Shown: positions 50,756 through 62,199 of the stretch, piece after piece | Layout of the letters: the number at the start of each line of letters is the position of its first letter | Position numbering within the stretch: the first letter of the stretch is position 1 | Source: Arachis hypogaea | Lineage: Eukaryota; Streptophyta; Magnoliopsida; Fabales; Fabaceae | Assembly (NCBI RefSeq): GCF_003086295.3 | Contig: NC_092048.1 | Location: 66,816,841 to 66,880,840, forward strand | Reading direction: 5' to 3' | Length of the DNA stretch: 64,000 nucleotides | The notes under the pieces: generated by a model | Databases searched by the model: none | Seen by the model: the letters and a program-made list of their open reading frames with translations, nothing else | What the model was told of the DNA's origin: nothing | Position numbers and translations under genes: made by a program

Positions 50756-51975
50756 GTTTTGCTGACCCTCGTTCTTTAAGTGATGCTATCCTGAGGAGGT
50801 CACCTAAAGGCGAGCCTTAATGGCCTCATCTTCGGCAAGCTCCTCCCGGTTTTTTTTTTTTACGTTGTGCTGACCCTGGTTCTTTAAATGACGCTATCCC
50901 GAGGAGGACACCTAAAGGCGAGCCGTAATGACCTCATCTTCGGCAGGCTCCTCCGGTTTTTTTTTTGGATTTTTTTTACGTTGTGCTTGTCCTCGTTCTT
51001 TAATGACGCTATCCCGAGGAGGACACCGAAAGTCGGGCCGTATGGCCTCATCTTCGACAGCCACCTCTGGTTTTTTTTTTTACGTTGTTCTGACCTTCGT
51101 TCTTTAAATGACGCTATCCCGTGGAGGACACCTAAAGGCGAGCCATAATGGCCTCATCTTCGGCAGGCTCATCCAGTTTTTTTTTGGTGTTTTTTTCCGG
51201 TTTTTTCTATTACGTTGTTCTGACCCTCGTTCTTTAAATGACGCTATCCCGAGGAGGACACCTAAAGGCGAGCCGTAATGGCCTCATCTTCGGCTGGCTC
51301 CTCCATTTTTTTTTTTCGGTTTTTTTTTTAACATTGTGCTTACCCTCATTCTTTAAATGACGCTATCCTGAGGAGGACACCTAAAGGTGAGCCGTAATCG
51401 CCTCATCTTCAGCAGGCTCCTATGTTTTTTTTTTCCGATTTTTTCCTTTTTTTTATACGTTATGCTGACCTTCGTTCTTTAAATGACGCTATCCCGAGGA
51501 GGATACCTTAAGGCGAGCCGTAATGGCCTCATCTTCGGCAGGCTCATCCGGTTTTTTTTTTTGTTTTTTTTCCGGTTTTTTCTTTTATGTTGTTCTGACC
51601 CTCGTTCTTTAAATGACGCTATCCCGAGGAGGACACCTAAAGGCGAGCCGTAATGGCCTCATCTTCGGCTGGCTCCTCCATTTTTTTTCAGGGTTTTTTT
51701 TAACGTTGTGCTGACTCTCGTTCTTTAAATGACCCTATCCTGAGGAGAACACCTAAAGGCGAGCCGTAATCGCCTCATCTTCAGCGTGCTCTTCCATTTT
51801 TTTCCGGTTTTTCCATTTTTTTTACTACGTTGTGCTGACCCTCGTTCATTAAATGACGCTATCCCAAGGAGGACACCTAAAAGCGAGCCGTAATGACCTC
51901 ATCTTCGGCAGGCTCCTCTGATTTTTTTTTTACGTTGTGCTGACCCCTCGTTCTTTACATGACGCTATCCCGAGG

Positions 51976-51980
51976 GGGAT
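51976..51980 (+). repeat. Target-site duplication, left (GGGAT)
   Basis: GGGAT directly precedes the LTR start TG at 51981 and is repeated directly after the LTR end CA (53862-53866). The uninterrupted satellite elsewhere reads 'cgagggggatacctaaagg', so removing the LTR and one GGGAT restores a normal monomer. Five bases is the usual size for LTR retrotransposons. Confidence 0.93.
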
Positions 51981-52836
51981 TGATGAGTATTTTGGTGAAA
52001 AATAAATTTCTCCCAAAACACACAAATCTAACCGGCAAGTGTACCGGGTCGTATTAAGTAATAAAAACTCACGGGAGTGAGGTCGATCCCACAAGGATTG
52101 AAGGATTGAGCAATTTTAGTTTAGTGGTTAATTTAGTCAAGCGAATCAAGATTTGGTTGAGTGTTTTGTGACTTGCAGAAATTAAATTGCGTGGAAGTAA
52201 AGAGAACAGGGAATTAAAGTGCTGAATCTTAAAGAACAAGAAATTAAATAGCAGAAACTTAGAATGTAAATTGCGGAATCTTAAAGTGCAAGAAATGTAA
52301 ACGGATGGAATTGTAAAGGGAATTGGGGATTGGATTTGCAGAATTTAAACAAGGAAAAGTAAATTGCATCAAGCAGAGAAGTAGAAAAAGGTTTGGGTTA
52401 GATTGGATCTTGAAGCAGAAAAGTAAATGAACATGAAAACAGTAAACAGAAAATGTAAAATTGGGAAATTAGATCTCAGGACCCAGAGACTAGAAAACCA
52501 AGTCTAGATCTCAATGCCTTCCTAGATCCAACAAGAAATTGTAATTGAAATTCAAAGAAAGTGGATGAAGAGCAATTAACAGAAATTGAAATTCAATCAA
52601 ACAGTAAATAAAGCAGTGAGATCCAAGGTTGAGATTGAAACAGAATTTCTTCAATTCTCCAACCCAAAATCCAAGACAATTGTAATAGAAACTGAAAGCA
52701 ATAAAACTGAGAGGAAGAGAAGTGAATTCTCCTTCCCCAAGACAAAGAAATTAAAGATCACTCAATATCAAAAGCTCTCCGAAAACTATTATGAAAATTC
52801 CAAAAGAAAGCTCTCCGAAGAACTTGAATTCTATCC

Positions 52837-52844
52837 TATTTATA
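52837..52844 (-). promoter_or_regulatory. TATA box of the solo LTR (- strand)
   Basis: TATTTATA on the + strand is TATAAATA on the - strand, at the same place relative to 'agctctccgaagaacttgaa' as in the other LTR. Transcription would start near 52,810 and run left through U5 into the satellite below 51981. Confidence 0.62.
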
Positions 52845-53138
52845 CACTTTCTTCCAATGATCTTCAAGCCTTGAGTTGGGCCTTTGCTCTTGGTGGAATT
52901 GGGTTGAAAGAGGCCTTGGTTGATTGCTCTTGGAGTTTGAAGAAGAACCAAAACGAACTAATTGAACCGGGTTTGAGTTTTGCAAAAGTTGGACCAAAAG
53001 TTTGAGCAAAAGTTAGGGGGCTAACTTTTGCCCAAACTTTTCATATCAGCAGCTATATCCATCTGATACCAACGTTGGTGCCAAAGTTAGGGGTCTAACT
53101 TTGGCCCTAACGTTGGCCATACCTTGTGCACTTGTGGC

Positions 53139-53464
53139 GCCAACGTTAGCCACCAAGTTAGGGGGCTAACGTTGGCGCAAACTTTTGCTCCTCCCCTTGT
53201 GATTTTCATGTGCCAACGTTAGCCACCAAGTTAGGGGGCTAACGTTGGCGCAAACTTTTGGTGCCCAGGGAGGTTTTCTTCATGCCAACGTTAGCCTCAA
53301 AGTTAGGGGGCTAACGTTGGCGTAAACTTTTGGTGCCCAGGGAGGATTTTCATGTGCCAACGTTAGCCTCAAAGTTAGGGGGCTAACGTTGGTGCAAACT
53401 TTTGGTACCCAGGGAGTGATTTTCAAGTTCCAACGTTAGCCCAAAAGTTAGGGGCTAACGTTGG
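53139..53464 (-). repeat. Five tandem hairpin units in the solo LTR U3
   Basis: Inverted repeats at 53139-53176, 53212-53249, 53284-53321, 53356-53392 and 53430-53464. Three have the perfect 13-bp gccaacgttagcc / ggctaacgttggc stem; the unit at 53356 has lost the last pair and the one at 53430 has the shifted stem. Number, order and loop types match the array at 2307-2628 in mirror order, so five units predate the separation of the two insertions. Confidence 0.85.
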
Positions 53465-53861
53465 GGCTAACTTTTCACCCAAAAGTTTGTGCAAAAGTTT
53501 GAGGCTAACTTTAGGTCCAGCTTTTTGCTTCCTGGTTCAATTTCACTTATTCCATTGTCTTCTCTTTACTCCTAGCTATTCCTTCTTGCTTCAACCTTTC
53601 TCCAAGCTTTCTTCACCTATCATTAATCAACCAAACACATCAAAGCTATGCTTAAAATAGTGAGATATTCATTCTTTCATAATATGTAACAATTATAGTA
53701 TAAAACCTCATGAAATAGCATGAATTCATACATGGTTGATTAAATCAAAGGAAACATGAAAATCTACCTAATTGGCTTGCTTGTAGCTCAAGAAAGTGCA
53801 TAATTCTAATGAAAACAAAAGAAAAAGACTAGTTAAAATAGGCTAAGATGACTTGTCATCA

Positions 53862-53866
53862 GGGAT
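53862..53866 (+). repeat. Target-site duplication, right (GGGAT)
   Basis: GGGAT directly after the LTR end, continuing as 'acctaaaggagagccg', the rest of the monomer interrupted at 51980. Confidence 0.93.
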
Positions 53867-54973
53867 ACCTAAAGGAGAGCCGTAATGGCCTCATCTTCAG
53901 CAGGCTCCTCTTTTTTTTCCTATTTTTTCCGTTTTTTTTCTTACGTTTTGCTGACCCTCGTTCTTTAAGTGATGCTATCCCGAGGAGGACACCTAAAGGC
54001 GAGCCTTAATGGCCTCATCTTCGGCAGGCTCCTCCTGGTATTTTTTTATGTTGTGCTGACCCTCGTTCTTTAAATGACGCTATCCCGAGGAGGACACCTA
54101 AAGGCGAGCCGTAATGGCCTCATTTTCGCAAGCTCCTCCAGTTTTTTTTTTTTGGTTTTTTTTACGTTGTGCTTGCCCTCCTTCTTTAAATGACGCCATC
54201 CCGAGGAGGACACCTAAAGGTGAGCCGTAATGGCCTCATCTTCGGCAGGTTCCTCTGGTTTTATTTTTTCGGTTTTTTTCTGTTTTGTTTTTTACGTTGT
54301 GCTGACCCTCGTTCTTTAAATGACGCTATCCCGAGGTGGAAACCTAAAGTCGAGCCGTAATGGCCTCATCTTCGGCAGGCTCTTCCGATTTTTTTCCAAT
54401 TTTTTTTACGTTATGCTGACCCTCGTTCTTTAAATGATGCTATCCCGAGGAGGACATCTAAAGGCGAGCCGTAATGGCCTCATCTTCGGCAAGCTCCTCC
54501 GTTCTTTTTCCAGTTTTTTTACGTTGTTCTGACCCTCGTTCTTTAAATGACGCTATCCCGAGGAGGACACCTAAAAGCGAGCCGTAATGGCCTCATCTTC
54601 GGCAGGCTAATCCGTTTTTTTTTTTGTTTTTTTTTTTCTGGTTTTTTCTTTAACGTTGTTCTGACCCTCGTTCTTTAAATGACGCTATCCCGAGGAGGAC
54701 ACCTAAAGGCGAGCCGTAATGGCCTCATCTTCGGCAGCCTCCTCCGATTTTTTTTTTACGTTGTTCTGACCCTCGTTCTTTAAATGACGCTATCCCGAGG
54801 AGGACACCTAAAGGCGAGCCGTAATGGCCTCATCTTCGGCAGGCTCCTCTGTTTTTTTTTTACGTTTTGCTGACCCTCGTTCTTTACTTGACGCTATCCC
54901 GAGGGGGATACCTAAAGGAGAGCCGTAATGGCCTCATCTTCAGCAGGCTCCTTTTTTTTTTCCGATTTTTTCT

Positions 54974-54974
<1 letters not shown>

Positions 54975-55015
<41 letters not shown>
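54975..55015 (+). repeat. Poly-T tract, 41 T
   Basis: Uninterrupted run of 41 T in the linker of a ggagagcc-type monomer in block 2, after 'ccgattttttctg', at the same place as the expanded tracts in block 1. Confidence 0.88.
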
Positions 55016-55017
<2 letters not shown>

Positions 55018-58000
55018 GTTTTGCTGACCCTCGTTCTTTAAGTGATGGTATCCCGAGGAGGTCACCTAAAGGCGAGCCTTAATGGCCTCATCTTCGGCAG
55101 GCTCCTCCCGGTTTTTTTTTTTACGTTGTGCTGACCATCGTTCTTTAAATGACGCTATCTCGAGGAGGACACCTAAAGGCGAGCCGTAATGACCTCATCT
55201 TCGGCAGGCTCCTCCGGTTTTTTTTTTTGTTTTTTTTTTACGTTGTGCTTGCCCTCGTTCTTTAATGACGCTATCCCGAGGAGGACACCTAAAGGCGAGC
55301 CGTAATGGCCTCATCTTCGGCAGCCTCCTCTGGTTTTTTTTTACGTTGTTCTGACCCTCGTTCTTTAAATGACGCTATCCCGAGGAGGACACCTAAAGGC
55401 GAGCCGTAATGGCCTCATCTTCGGCAGGCTCATCCGGTTTTTTTTTGGTGTTTTTTTCCGGTTTTTTCTTTTACGTTGTTCTGACCCTCGTTCTTTAAAT
55501 GATGCTATCCCGAGGAGGACACCTAAAGGCGAGCCGTAATGGCCTCAACTTCGGCTGGCTCCTCCGTTTGTTTTTCGGGTTATTTTTTTAACGTTGTGCT
55601 TACCCTCGTTCTTTAAATGACGCTATCCTGAGGAGGACACCTAAAGGTGAGCTGTAATCGACTCATCTTCAGTACGCTCCTATGTTTTTTTTTTCCGATG
55701 TTTTCCTTTTTTTTATACGTTATGCTGACCCTCGTTCTTTAAATGACGCTATCCCGAGGAGGATACCTTAAGGCGAGCCGTAATGGCCTCATCTTCGGCA
55801 GGCTCATCCGGTTTTTTTTTTGTTTTTTTTCCGGTTTTTTCTTTTATGGTGTTCTGACCCTCGTTCTTTAAATGATGCTATCCCGAGGAGGACACCTAAA
55901 GGCGAGCCGTAATAGCCTCATCTTCGGCTGGCTCCTCCATTTTTTTTTCAGTGTTTTTTTTTTAACGTTGTGCTGACCCTCGCTCTTTAAATGACGCTAT
56001 CCTGAGGAGAACACCTAAAGGCGAGCCGTAATCGCCTCATCTTCAGCGGGCTCCTCCATTTTTTTCCGGTTTTTCCATTTTTTTTACTACGTTGTGCTGA
56101 CCCTCGTTCATTAAATGACGCTATCCCGAGGAGGACACCTAAAGGCGAGCCGTAATGGCCTCATCTTCGGCAGGCTCCTCCGATTTTTTTTTTTTTTTTA
56201 CGTTGTGCTGACCCTCGTTCTTTACATGACGCTCTCCCGAGGGGGATACCTAAAGTAGAGCCGTAATGGCCTCATCTTCAGCAGGCTCCTCTTTTTTTTC
56301 CTATTTTTTCCGTTTTTTTTTCTTACGTTTTGCTGACCCTCGTTCTTTAAGTGATGCTATCCCGAGGAGGTCACCTAAAGGCGAGCCTTAATGGTCTCAT
56401 CTTCGGCAGGCTCCTCCAGGTTTTTTTTTTTACGTTGTGCTGACCCTGGTTCTTTAAATGACGCTATCCCGAGGAGGACACCTAAAGGCGAGCCGTAATG
56501 ACCTCATCTTCGGCAGGCTCCTCCGGTTTTTTTTTTTGGATTTTTTTTACGTTGTGCTTGTCCTCGTTCTTTAATGACGCTATCCCGAGGAGGACACCGA
56601 AAGTCGGGCCGTATGGCCTCATTTTCGACAGCCACCTCTGGTTTTTTTTTTACGTTGTTCTGACCTTCGTTCTTTAAATGACGCTATCCCGTGGAGGACA
56701 CCTAAAGGCGAGCCGTAATGGCCTCATCTTCGGCAGGCTCATCCGGTTTTTTTTTGGTGTTTTTTTCCGGTTTTTTCTATTACGTTGTTCTGACCCTCGT
56801 TCTTTAAATGACGCTATCCCGAGGAGGACACCTAAAGGCGAGCCGTAATGGCCTCATCTTCGGCTGGCTCCTCCGTTTTTTTTTTCGGTTTTTTTTTTAA
56901 CATTGTGCTTACCCTCATTCTTTAAATGACGCTATCCTGAGGAGGACACCTAAAGGTGAGCCGTAATCGCCTCATCTTCAGCAGGCTCCTATGTTTTTTT
57001 TTTTCTGATTTTTTCCTTTTTTTTATACGTTATGCTGACCCTCGTTCTTTAAATGACGCTATCCCGAGGAGGATACCTTAAGGCGAGCCGTAATGGCCTC
57101 ATCTTCGGCAGGCTCATCCGGTTTTTTTTTTTTGTTTTTTTTCCGGTTTTTTCTTTTATGTTGTTCTGACCCACGTTCTTTAAATGACGCTATCCCGAGG
57201 AGGACACCTAAAGGCGAGCCGTAATGGCCTCATCTTCGGCAGGCTCATCCGGTTTTTTTTGGTGTTTTTTTCCGGTTTTTTCTTTTACGTTGTTCTGACC
57301 CTCGTTCTTTAAATGACGCTATCCCGAGGAGGATACCTTAAGGCGAGCCGTAATGGCCTCATCTTCGGCAGGCTCATCCGGTTTTTTTTTTTGTTTTTTT
57401 TCCGGTTTTTTCTTTTATGTTGTTCTGACCCTCGTTCTTTAAATGACGCTATCCCGAGGAGGACACCTAAAGGCGAGCCGTAATGGCCTCATCTTCGGCT
57501 GGCTCCTCCATTTTTTTTTCAGGGTTTTTTTTTAACGTTGTGCTGACCCTCGTTCTTTAAATGATGCTATCCTGAGGAGAACACCTAAAGGCGAGCCGTA
57601 ATCGCCTCATCTTCAGCGGGCTCCTCCATTTTTTTCCGGTTTTTCCATTTTTTTTACTACGTTGTGCTGACCCTCGTTCATTAAATGACGCTATCCCGAG
57701 GAGGACACCTAAAGGCGAGCCGTAATGGCCTCATCTTCGGCAGGCTCCTCCGATTTTTTTTTTTTACATTGTGCTGACCCTCGTTCTTTACATGACGCTC
57801 TCCCGGGGGGGATACCTAAAGGAGAGCCGTAATGGCCTCATCTTCAGCAGGCTCCTCTTTTTTTTCCTATTTTTTCCGTTTTTTTTTTCTTACGTTTTGC
57901 TGACCCTCGTTCTTTAAGTGATGCTATCCCGAGGAGGACACCTAAAGGCGACCCTTAATGGCCTCATCTTCGGCAGGCTCCTCTCGGTATTTTCTTATGT

Positions 58001-58299
58001 TGTGCTGACCCTCGTTCTTTAAATGACGCTATCCCGAGGAGGACACCTAAAGGCGAGCCGTAATGGCCTCATCTTCGCAGGCTCCTCCAGTTTTTTTTTT
58101 TTGTTTTTTTTACGTTGTGCTTGCCCTCCTTCTTTAAATGACGCTATCCCGAGGAGGACACCTAAAGGTGAGCCGTAATGGCCTCATCTTCGGCAGGTTC
58201 CTCCGGTTTTATTTTTTCGGTTTTTTTCTGTTTTGTTTTTTACGTTGTGCTGACCCTCGTTCTTTAAATGACGCTATCCCGAGGAGGAAACCTAAAGGC

Positions 58300-60104
58300 G
58301 AGCCGTAATGGCCTCATCTTCGGCAGGCTCTTCCGGTTTTTTTCCAAATTTTTTTACGTTGTGCTGACCCTCCTTCTTTAAATGATGCTATCCCGAGGAG
58401 GACATCTAAAGGCGAGCCGTAATGGCCTCATCTTCGGCAAGCTCCTCCGGTTTTTTTTCCAGTTTTTTTACGTTGTTCTGACCCTCGTTCTTTAAATGAC
58501 GCAATCCCGAGGAGGACACCTAAAGGCGAGCCGTAATGGCCTCATCTTCGGCAGGCTCATCTGGTTTTTTTTTTTTTTCTGGTTTTTTCTTTAACGTTGT
58601 TATGACCCTCGTTCTTTAAATGACGCTATCCCGAGGAGGACACCTAAAGGCGAGCCGTAATGGCCTCATCTTCGGCAGCCTCCTCCGATTTTTTTTTACG
58701 TTGTTCTGACCCTCGTTCTTTAAATGACGCTATCCCGAGGAGGACACCTAAAGGCGAGCCGTAATGGCCTCATCTTCGGCAGGCTCCTCTATTTTTTTTT
58801 TTTACGTTGTGCTGACCCTCGTTCTTTACATGATGCTATCCCGAGGGGGATACCTAAAGGAGAGCTGTAATGGCCTCATCTTCAGCAGGCTCCTTTTTTT
58901 TCGGATTTTTTTTGTTTTTTGTTTTTTTTTTTTTTTACGTTTTGCTGACCCTCGTTCTTTAAGTGATGGTATCCCGAGGAGGTCACCTAAAGGCGAGCCT
59001 TAATGGCCTCATCTTCGGCAGGCTCCTCCCGGTTTTTTTTTTTACGTTGTGCTGACCCTCATTCTTTAAATGACGCTATCTCGAGGAGGACACCTAAAGG
59101 CGAGCCGTAATGACCTCATCTTCGGCAGGCTCCTCCGGTTTTTTTTTTTGTTTTTTTTTTACATTGTGCTTGTCCTCGTTCTTTAATGACGCTATCCCAA
59201 GGAGGACACCGAAAGGCGAGCCGTATGGCCTCATCTTCGGCAGCCTCCTCCAATTTTTTTTTACGTTGTTCTGACCCTCGTTCTTTAAATGACGCTATCC
59301 CGAGGAGGACACCTAAAGGCGAGCCGTAATGGCCTCATCTTCGGCAGGCTCATCCGGTTTTTTTTGGTGTTTTTTTCCGGTTTTTTCTTTTACGTTGTTC
59401 TGACCCTCGTTCTTTAAATGACGCTATCCCGAGGAGGATACCTTAAGGCGAGCCGTAATGGACTCATCTTCGGCAGGCTCATCCGGTTTTTTTTTGTTTT
59501 TTTCCGGTTTTTTCTTTTACGTTGTTCTGACCCTCGTTCTTTAAATGACGCTATCCCGAGGAGGACACCTAAAGGCGAGCCGTAATGGCCTCATCTTCGG
59601 CAGGCTCCTCTATTTTTTTTTTTACGTTGTGCTGACCCTCGTTCTTTACATGACGCTATCCCGAGGTGGATACCTAAAGGAGAGCTGTATTGGCCTCATC
59701 TTCAGCAGGCTCCTTTTTTTTCCGATTTTTTTTTTTTTGTTTTTTTACGTTTTGCTGACCCTCGTTCTTTAAGTGATGGTATCCCGAGGAGGTCACCTAA
59801 AGGCGAGCCTTAATGGCCTCATCTTCGGCAGGCTTCTCCCGGTTTTTTTTTTTACGTTGTGCTGACCCTCGTTCTTTAAATGACGCTATCCCGAGGAGAA
59901 CACCTAAAGGCGAGCCGTAATGGCCTCATCTTCGGCTGGCTCCTCCGTTTTTTTTTTCGGTTTTTTTTTTAACATTGTGCTTACCCTCATTCTTTAAATG
60001 ACGCTATCCTGAGGAGGACACCTAAAGGTGAGCCGTAATCGCCTCATCTTCAGCAGGCTCCTATGTTTTTTTTTCTGATTTTTTCCTTTTTTTATACGTT
60101 ATGC
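58300..60104 (+). repeat. Segmental duplication in block 2, copy 1 (offset 3896 bp)
   Basis: From about 58.3 kb the sequence matches the segment from about 62.2 kb to the window end almost base for base. Shared private variants include 'ttttccaaattttttt', 'gtgctgaccctccttc', 'gttgttatgaccctcg' (tatgacc at 58601 and 62497), 'gagctgtaatgg' and 'aagtgatggtatcccg'. Confidence 0.9.
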
Positions 60105-60543
60105 TGACCCTCGTTCTTTAAATGACGCTATCCCGAGGAGGATACCTTAAGGCGAGCCGTAATGGCCTCATCTTCGGCAGGCTCATCCGGTTTTTTTTTT
60201 TGTTTTTTTTCCAGTTTTTTCTTTTACGTTGTTCTGACCCTCGTTCTTTAAATGACGCTATCCCGAGGAGGACACCTAAAGGCGAGCCGTAATGGCCTCA
60301 TCTTCGGCAGCCTCCTCCAGTTTTTTTTTTACGTTGTTCTGACCCTCGTTCTTTAAATGATGCTATCCCGAGGAGGACACCTAAAGGCGAGCCGTAATGG
60401 CCTCATCTTCGGCAGGCTCCTCCGTTTTTTTTTACGTTGTGCTGACCCTCATTCTTTACATGACGCTATCCCGAGGGGGATTCCTAAAGGAGAGCCGTAA
60501 TGGCCTCATCTTCAGCAGGCTCCTTTTTTTTCCGATTTTTTCT

Positions 60544-60584
<41 letters not shown>

Positions 60585-62199
60585 GTTTTGCTGACCCTCG
60601 TTCTTTAAGTGATGCTATCCCGAGGAGGTCACCTAAAGGCGAGCCTTAATGGCCTCATCTTCGGCAGGCTCCTCCCGGTTTTTTTTTTTACGTTGTGCTG
60701 ACCCTGGTTCTTTAAATGACGCTATCCCGAGGAGGACACCTAAAGGCGAGCCGTAATGACCTCATCTTCGGCAGGCTCCTCCGGTTTTTTTTTTGGATTT
60801 TTTTTACGTTGTGCTTGTCCTCGTTCTTTAATGAGGCTATCCCGAGGAGGACACCGAAAGTCGGGCCGTATGGCCTCATTTTCGACAGCCACCTCTGGTT
60901 TTATTTTTTACGTTGTTCTGACCTTCGTTCTTTAAATGACGCTATCCCGTGGAGGACACCTAAAGGCGAGCCGTAATGGCCTCATCTTCGGCAGGCTCAT
61001 CCGGTTTTTTTTTGGTATTTTTTTCCGGTTTTTTCTATTACGTTGTTCTGACCCTCGTTCTTTAAATGACGCTATCCCGAGGAGGACACCTAAAGGCGAG
61101 CCGTAATGGCCTCATCTTCGGCTGGCTCCTCCGTTTTTTTTTTCGGTTTTTTTTTAACATTGTGCTTACCCTCATTCTTTAAATGACGCTATCCTGAGGA
61201 GGACACCTAAAGGTGAGCCGTAATCGCCTCATCTTCAGCAGGCTCCTATGTTTTTTTTTTCTTATTTTTTCCTTTTTTTTATACGTTATGCTGACCCTCG
61301 TACTTTAAATGACGCTATCCCGAGGAGGACACCTAAAGGCGAGCCGTAATGGCCTCATCTTCGGCAGGCTCATCCAGTTTTTTTTTTGGTTTTTTTTCCG
61401 GTTTTTCTTTTACGTTGTTCTGACCCTCGTTCTTTAAATGACGCTATCCCGAGGAGGACACCTAAAGGCGAGCCGTAATGGCCTCATCTTCGGCTGGCTC
61501 CTCCGTTTTTTTTTTCGGGTTTTTTTTTTTAACGTTGTGCTTACCCTCGTTCTTTAAATGACGCTATCCTGAGGAGGACACCTAAAGGTGAGTCGTAATC
61601 GCCTCATCTTCAGCAGGCTCCTATGTTTTTTTTTTCCGATTTTTTCCTTTTTTTTATACGTTATGCTGACCTTCGTTCTTTAAATGACGCTATCCCGAGG
61701 AGGATACCTTAAGGCGAGCCGTAATGGCCTCATCTTCGGCAGGCTCATCCGGTTTTTTTTTTGTTTTTTTTTCCGATTTTTTCTTTTATGTTGTTCTGAC
61801 CCTCGTTCTTTAAATGACGCTATACCGAGGAGGACACCTAAAGGCGAGCCTTAATGGCCTCATCTTCGGCAGGCTCCTCCCGGTTTTTTTTTACGTTGTG
61901 CTGACCCTCGTTCTTTAAATGACGCTATCACGAGGAGGAGACCTAAAGGCGAGCAGTAGTGGCCTCATCTTCGCAGGCTCCTCCGGTTTTTTTTTTTTGG
62001 TTTTTTTTTATGTTGTGCTTGCCCTCGTTCTTTAAATGACGCTATCCCGAGGAGGACACCTAAAGGTGAGCCGTAATGGCCTCATCTTCGGCAGGTTCCT
62101 CCGGTTTTATTTTTTCGGTTTTTTTCTGTTTTTTTTTACGTTGTGCTGACCCTCGTTCTTTAAATGACGCTATCCCGGGGAGGAAACCTAAAGGCGAGC

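Larger units (their letters stand above)
4798..51980 (+). repeat. ~116-bp satellite array, block 1 (about 400 monomers)
   Basis: The same unit repeats head to tail, always on the same strand, for 47 kb. Each monomer has a conserved part of about 95 bp, with words such as gacgctatcccgaggagga, cctaaaggcgagccgtaat, cctcatcttcggc and gctgaccctcgttcttt. It also has a T-rich linker of about 9 to over 80 bases, pure T or T broken by ccgg, ccga, ggg, ctg or ggtg, followed by acgttgtgctgac. Monomers range from about 100 to 190 bp, mostly through the linker. Recurring types can be told by the word after 'cttc': ggcaggctcctcc, ggcaggctcatcc, ggctggctcctcc, agcaggctcctatg, agcgggctcctcc, ggcagcctcctc, ggcaggttcctc and gacaagctcctcc. 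The copy number is an estimate from length. No gene is interspersed. Confidence 0.97.
51981..53861 (-). mobile_element. Solo LTR inserted in the satellite (1881 bp)
   Basis: A complete LTR in reverse orientation, reading TGATGAGTATTTTGG at its left end and GACTTGTCATCA at its right end on the + strand, so with TG...CA ends on either strand. It belongs to the same family as the 3' LTR at 1910-3797, with the same hairpin array, TATA box and U5 end ('ctaaccggcaagtgtaccgg' here, reverse strand). Satellite lies on both sides with a perfect GGGAT duplication and there is no internal region. It is therefore a solo LTR left by recombination between the two LTRs of a full insertion. ORFs inside it (for example 52586-53005) overlap the promoter region and are not genes. 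Confidence 0.95.

Noticed and set aside
52586..53005. 139-codon ORF inside the solo LTR
   Set aside because: Runs antisense across the LTR promoter and R/U5; the equivalent part of the other LTR is plainly regulatory sequence and has no matching frame of this length.
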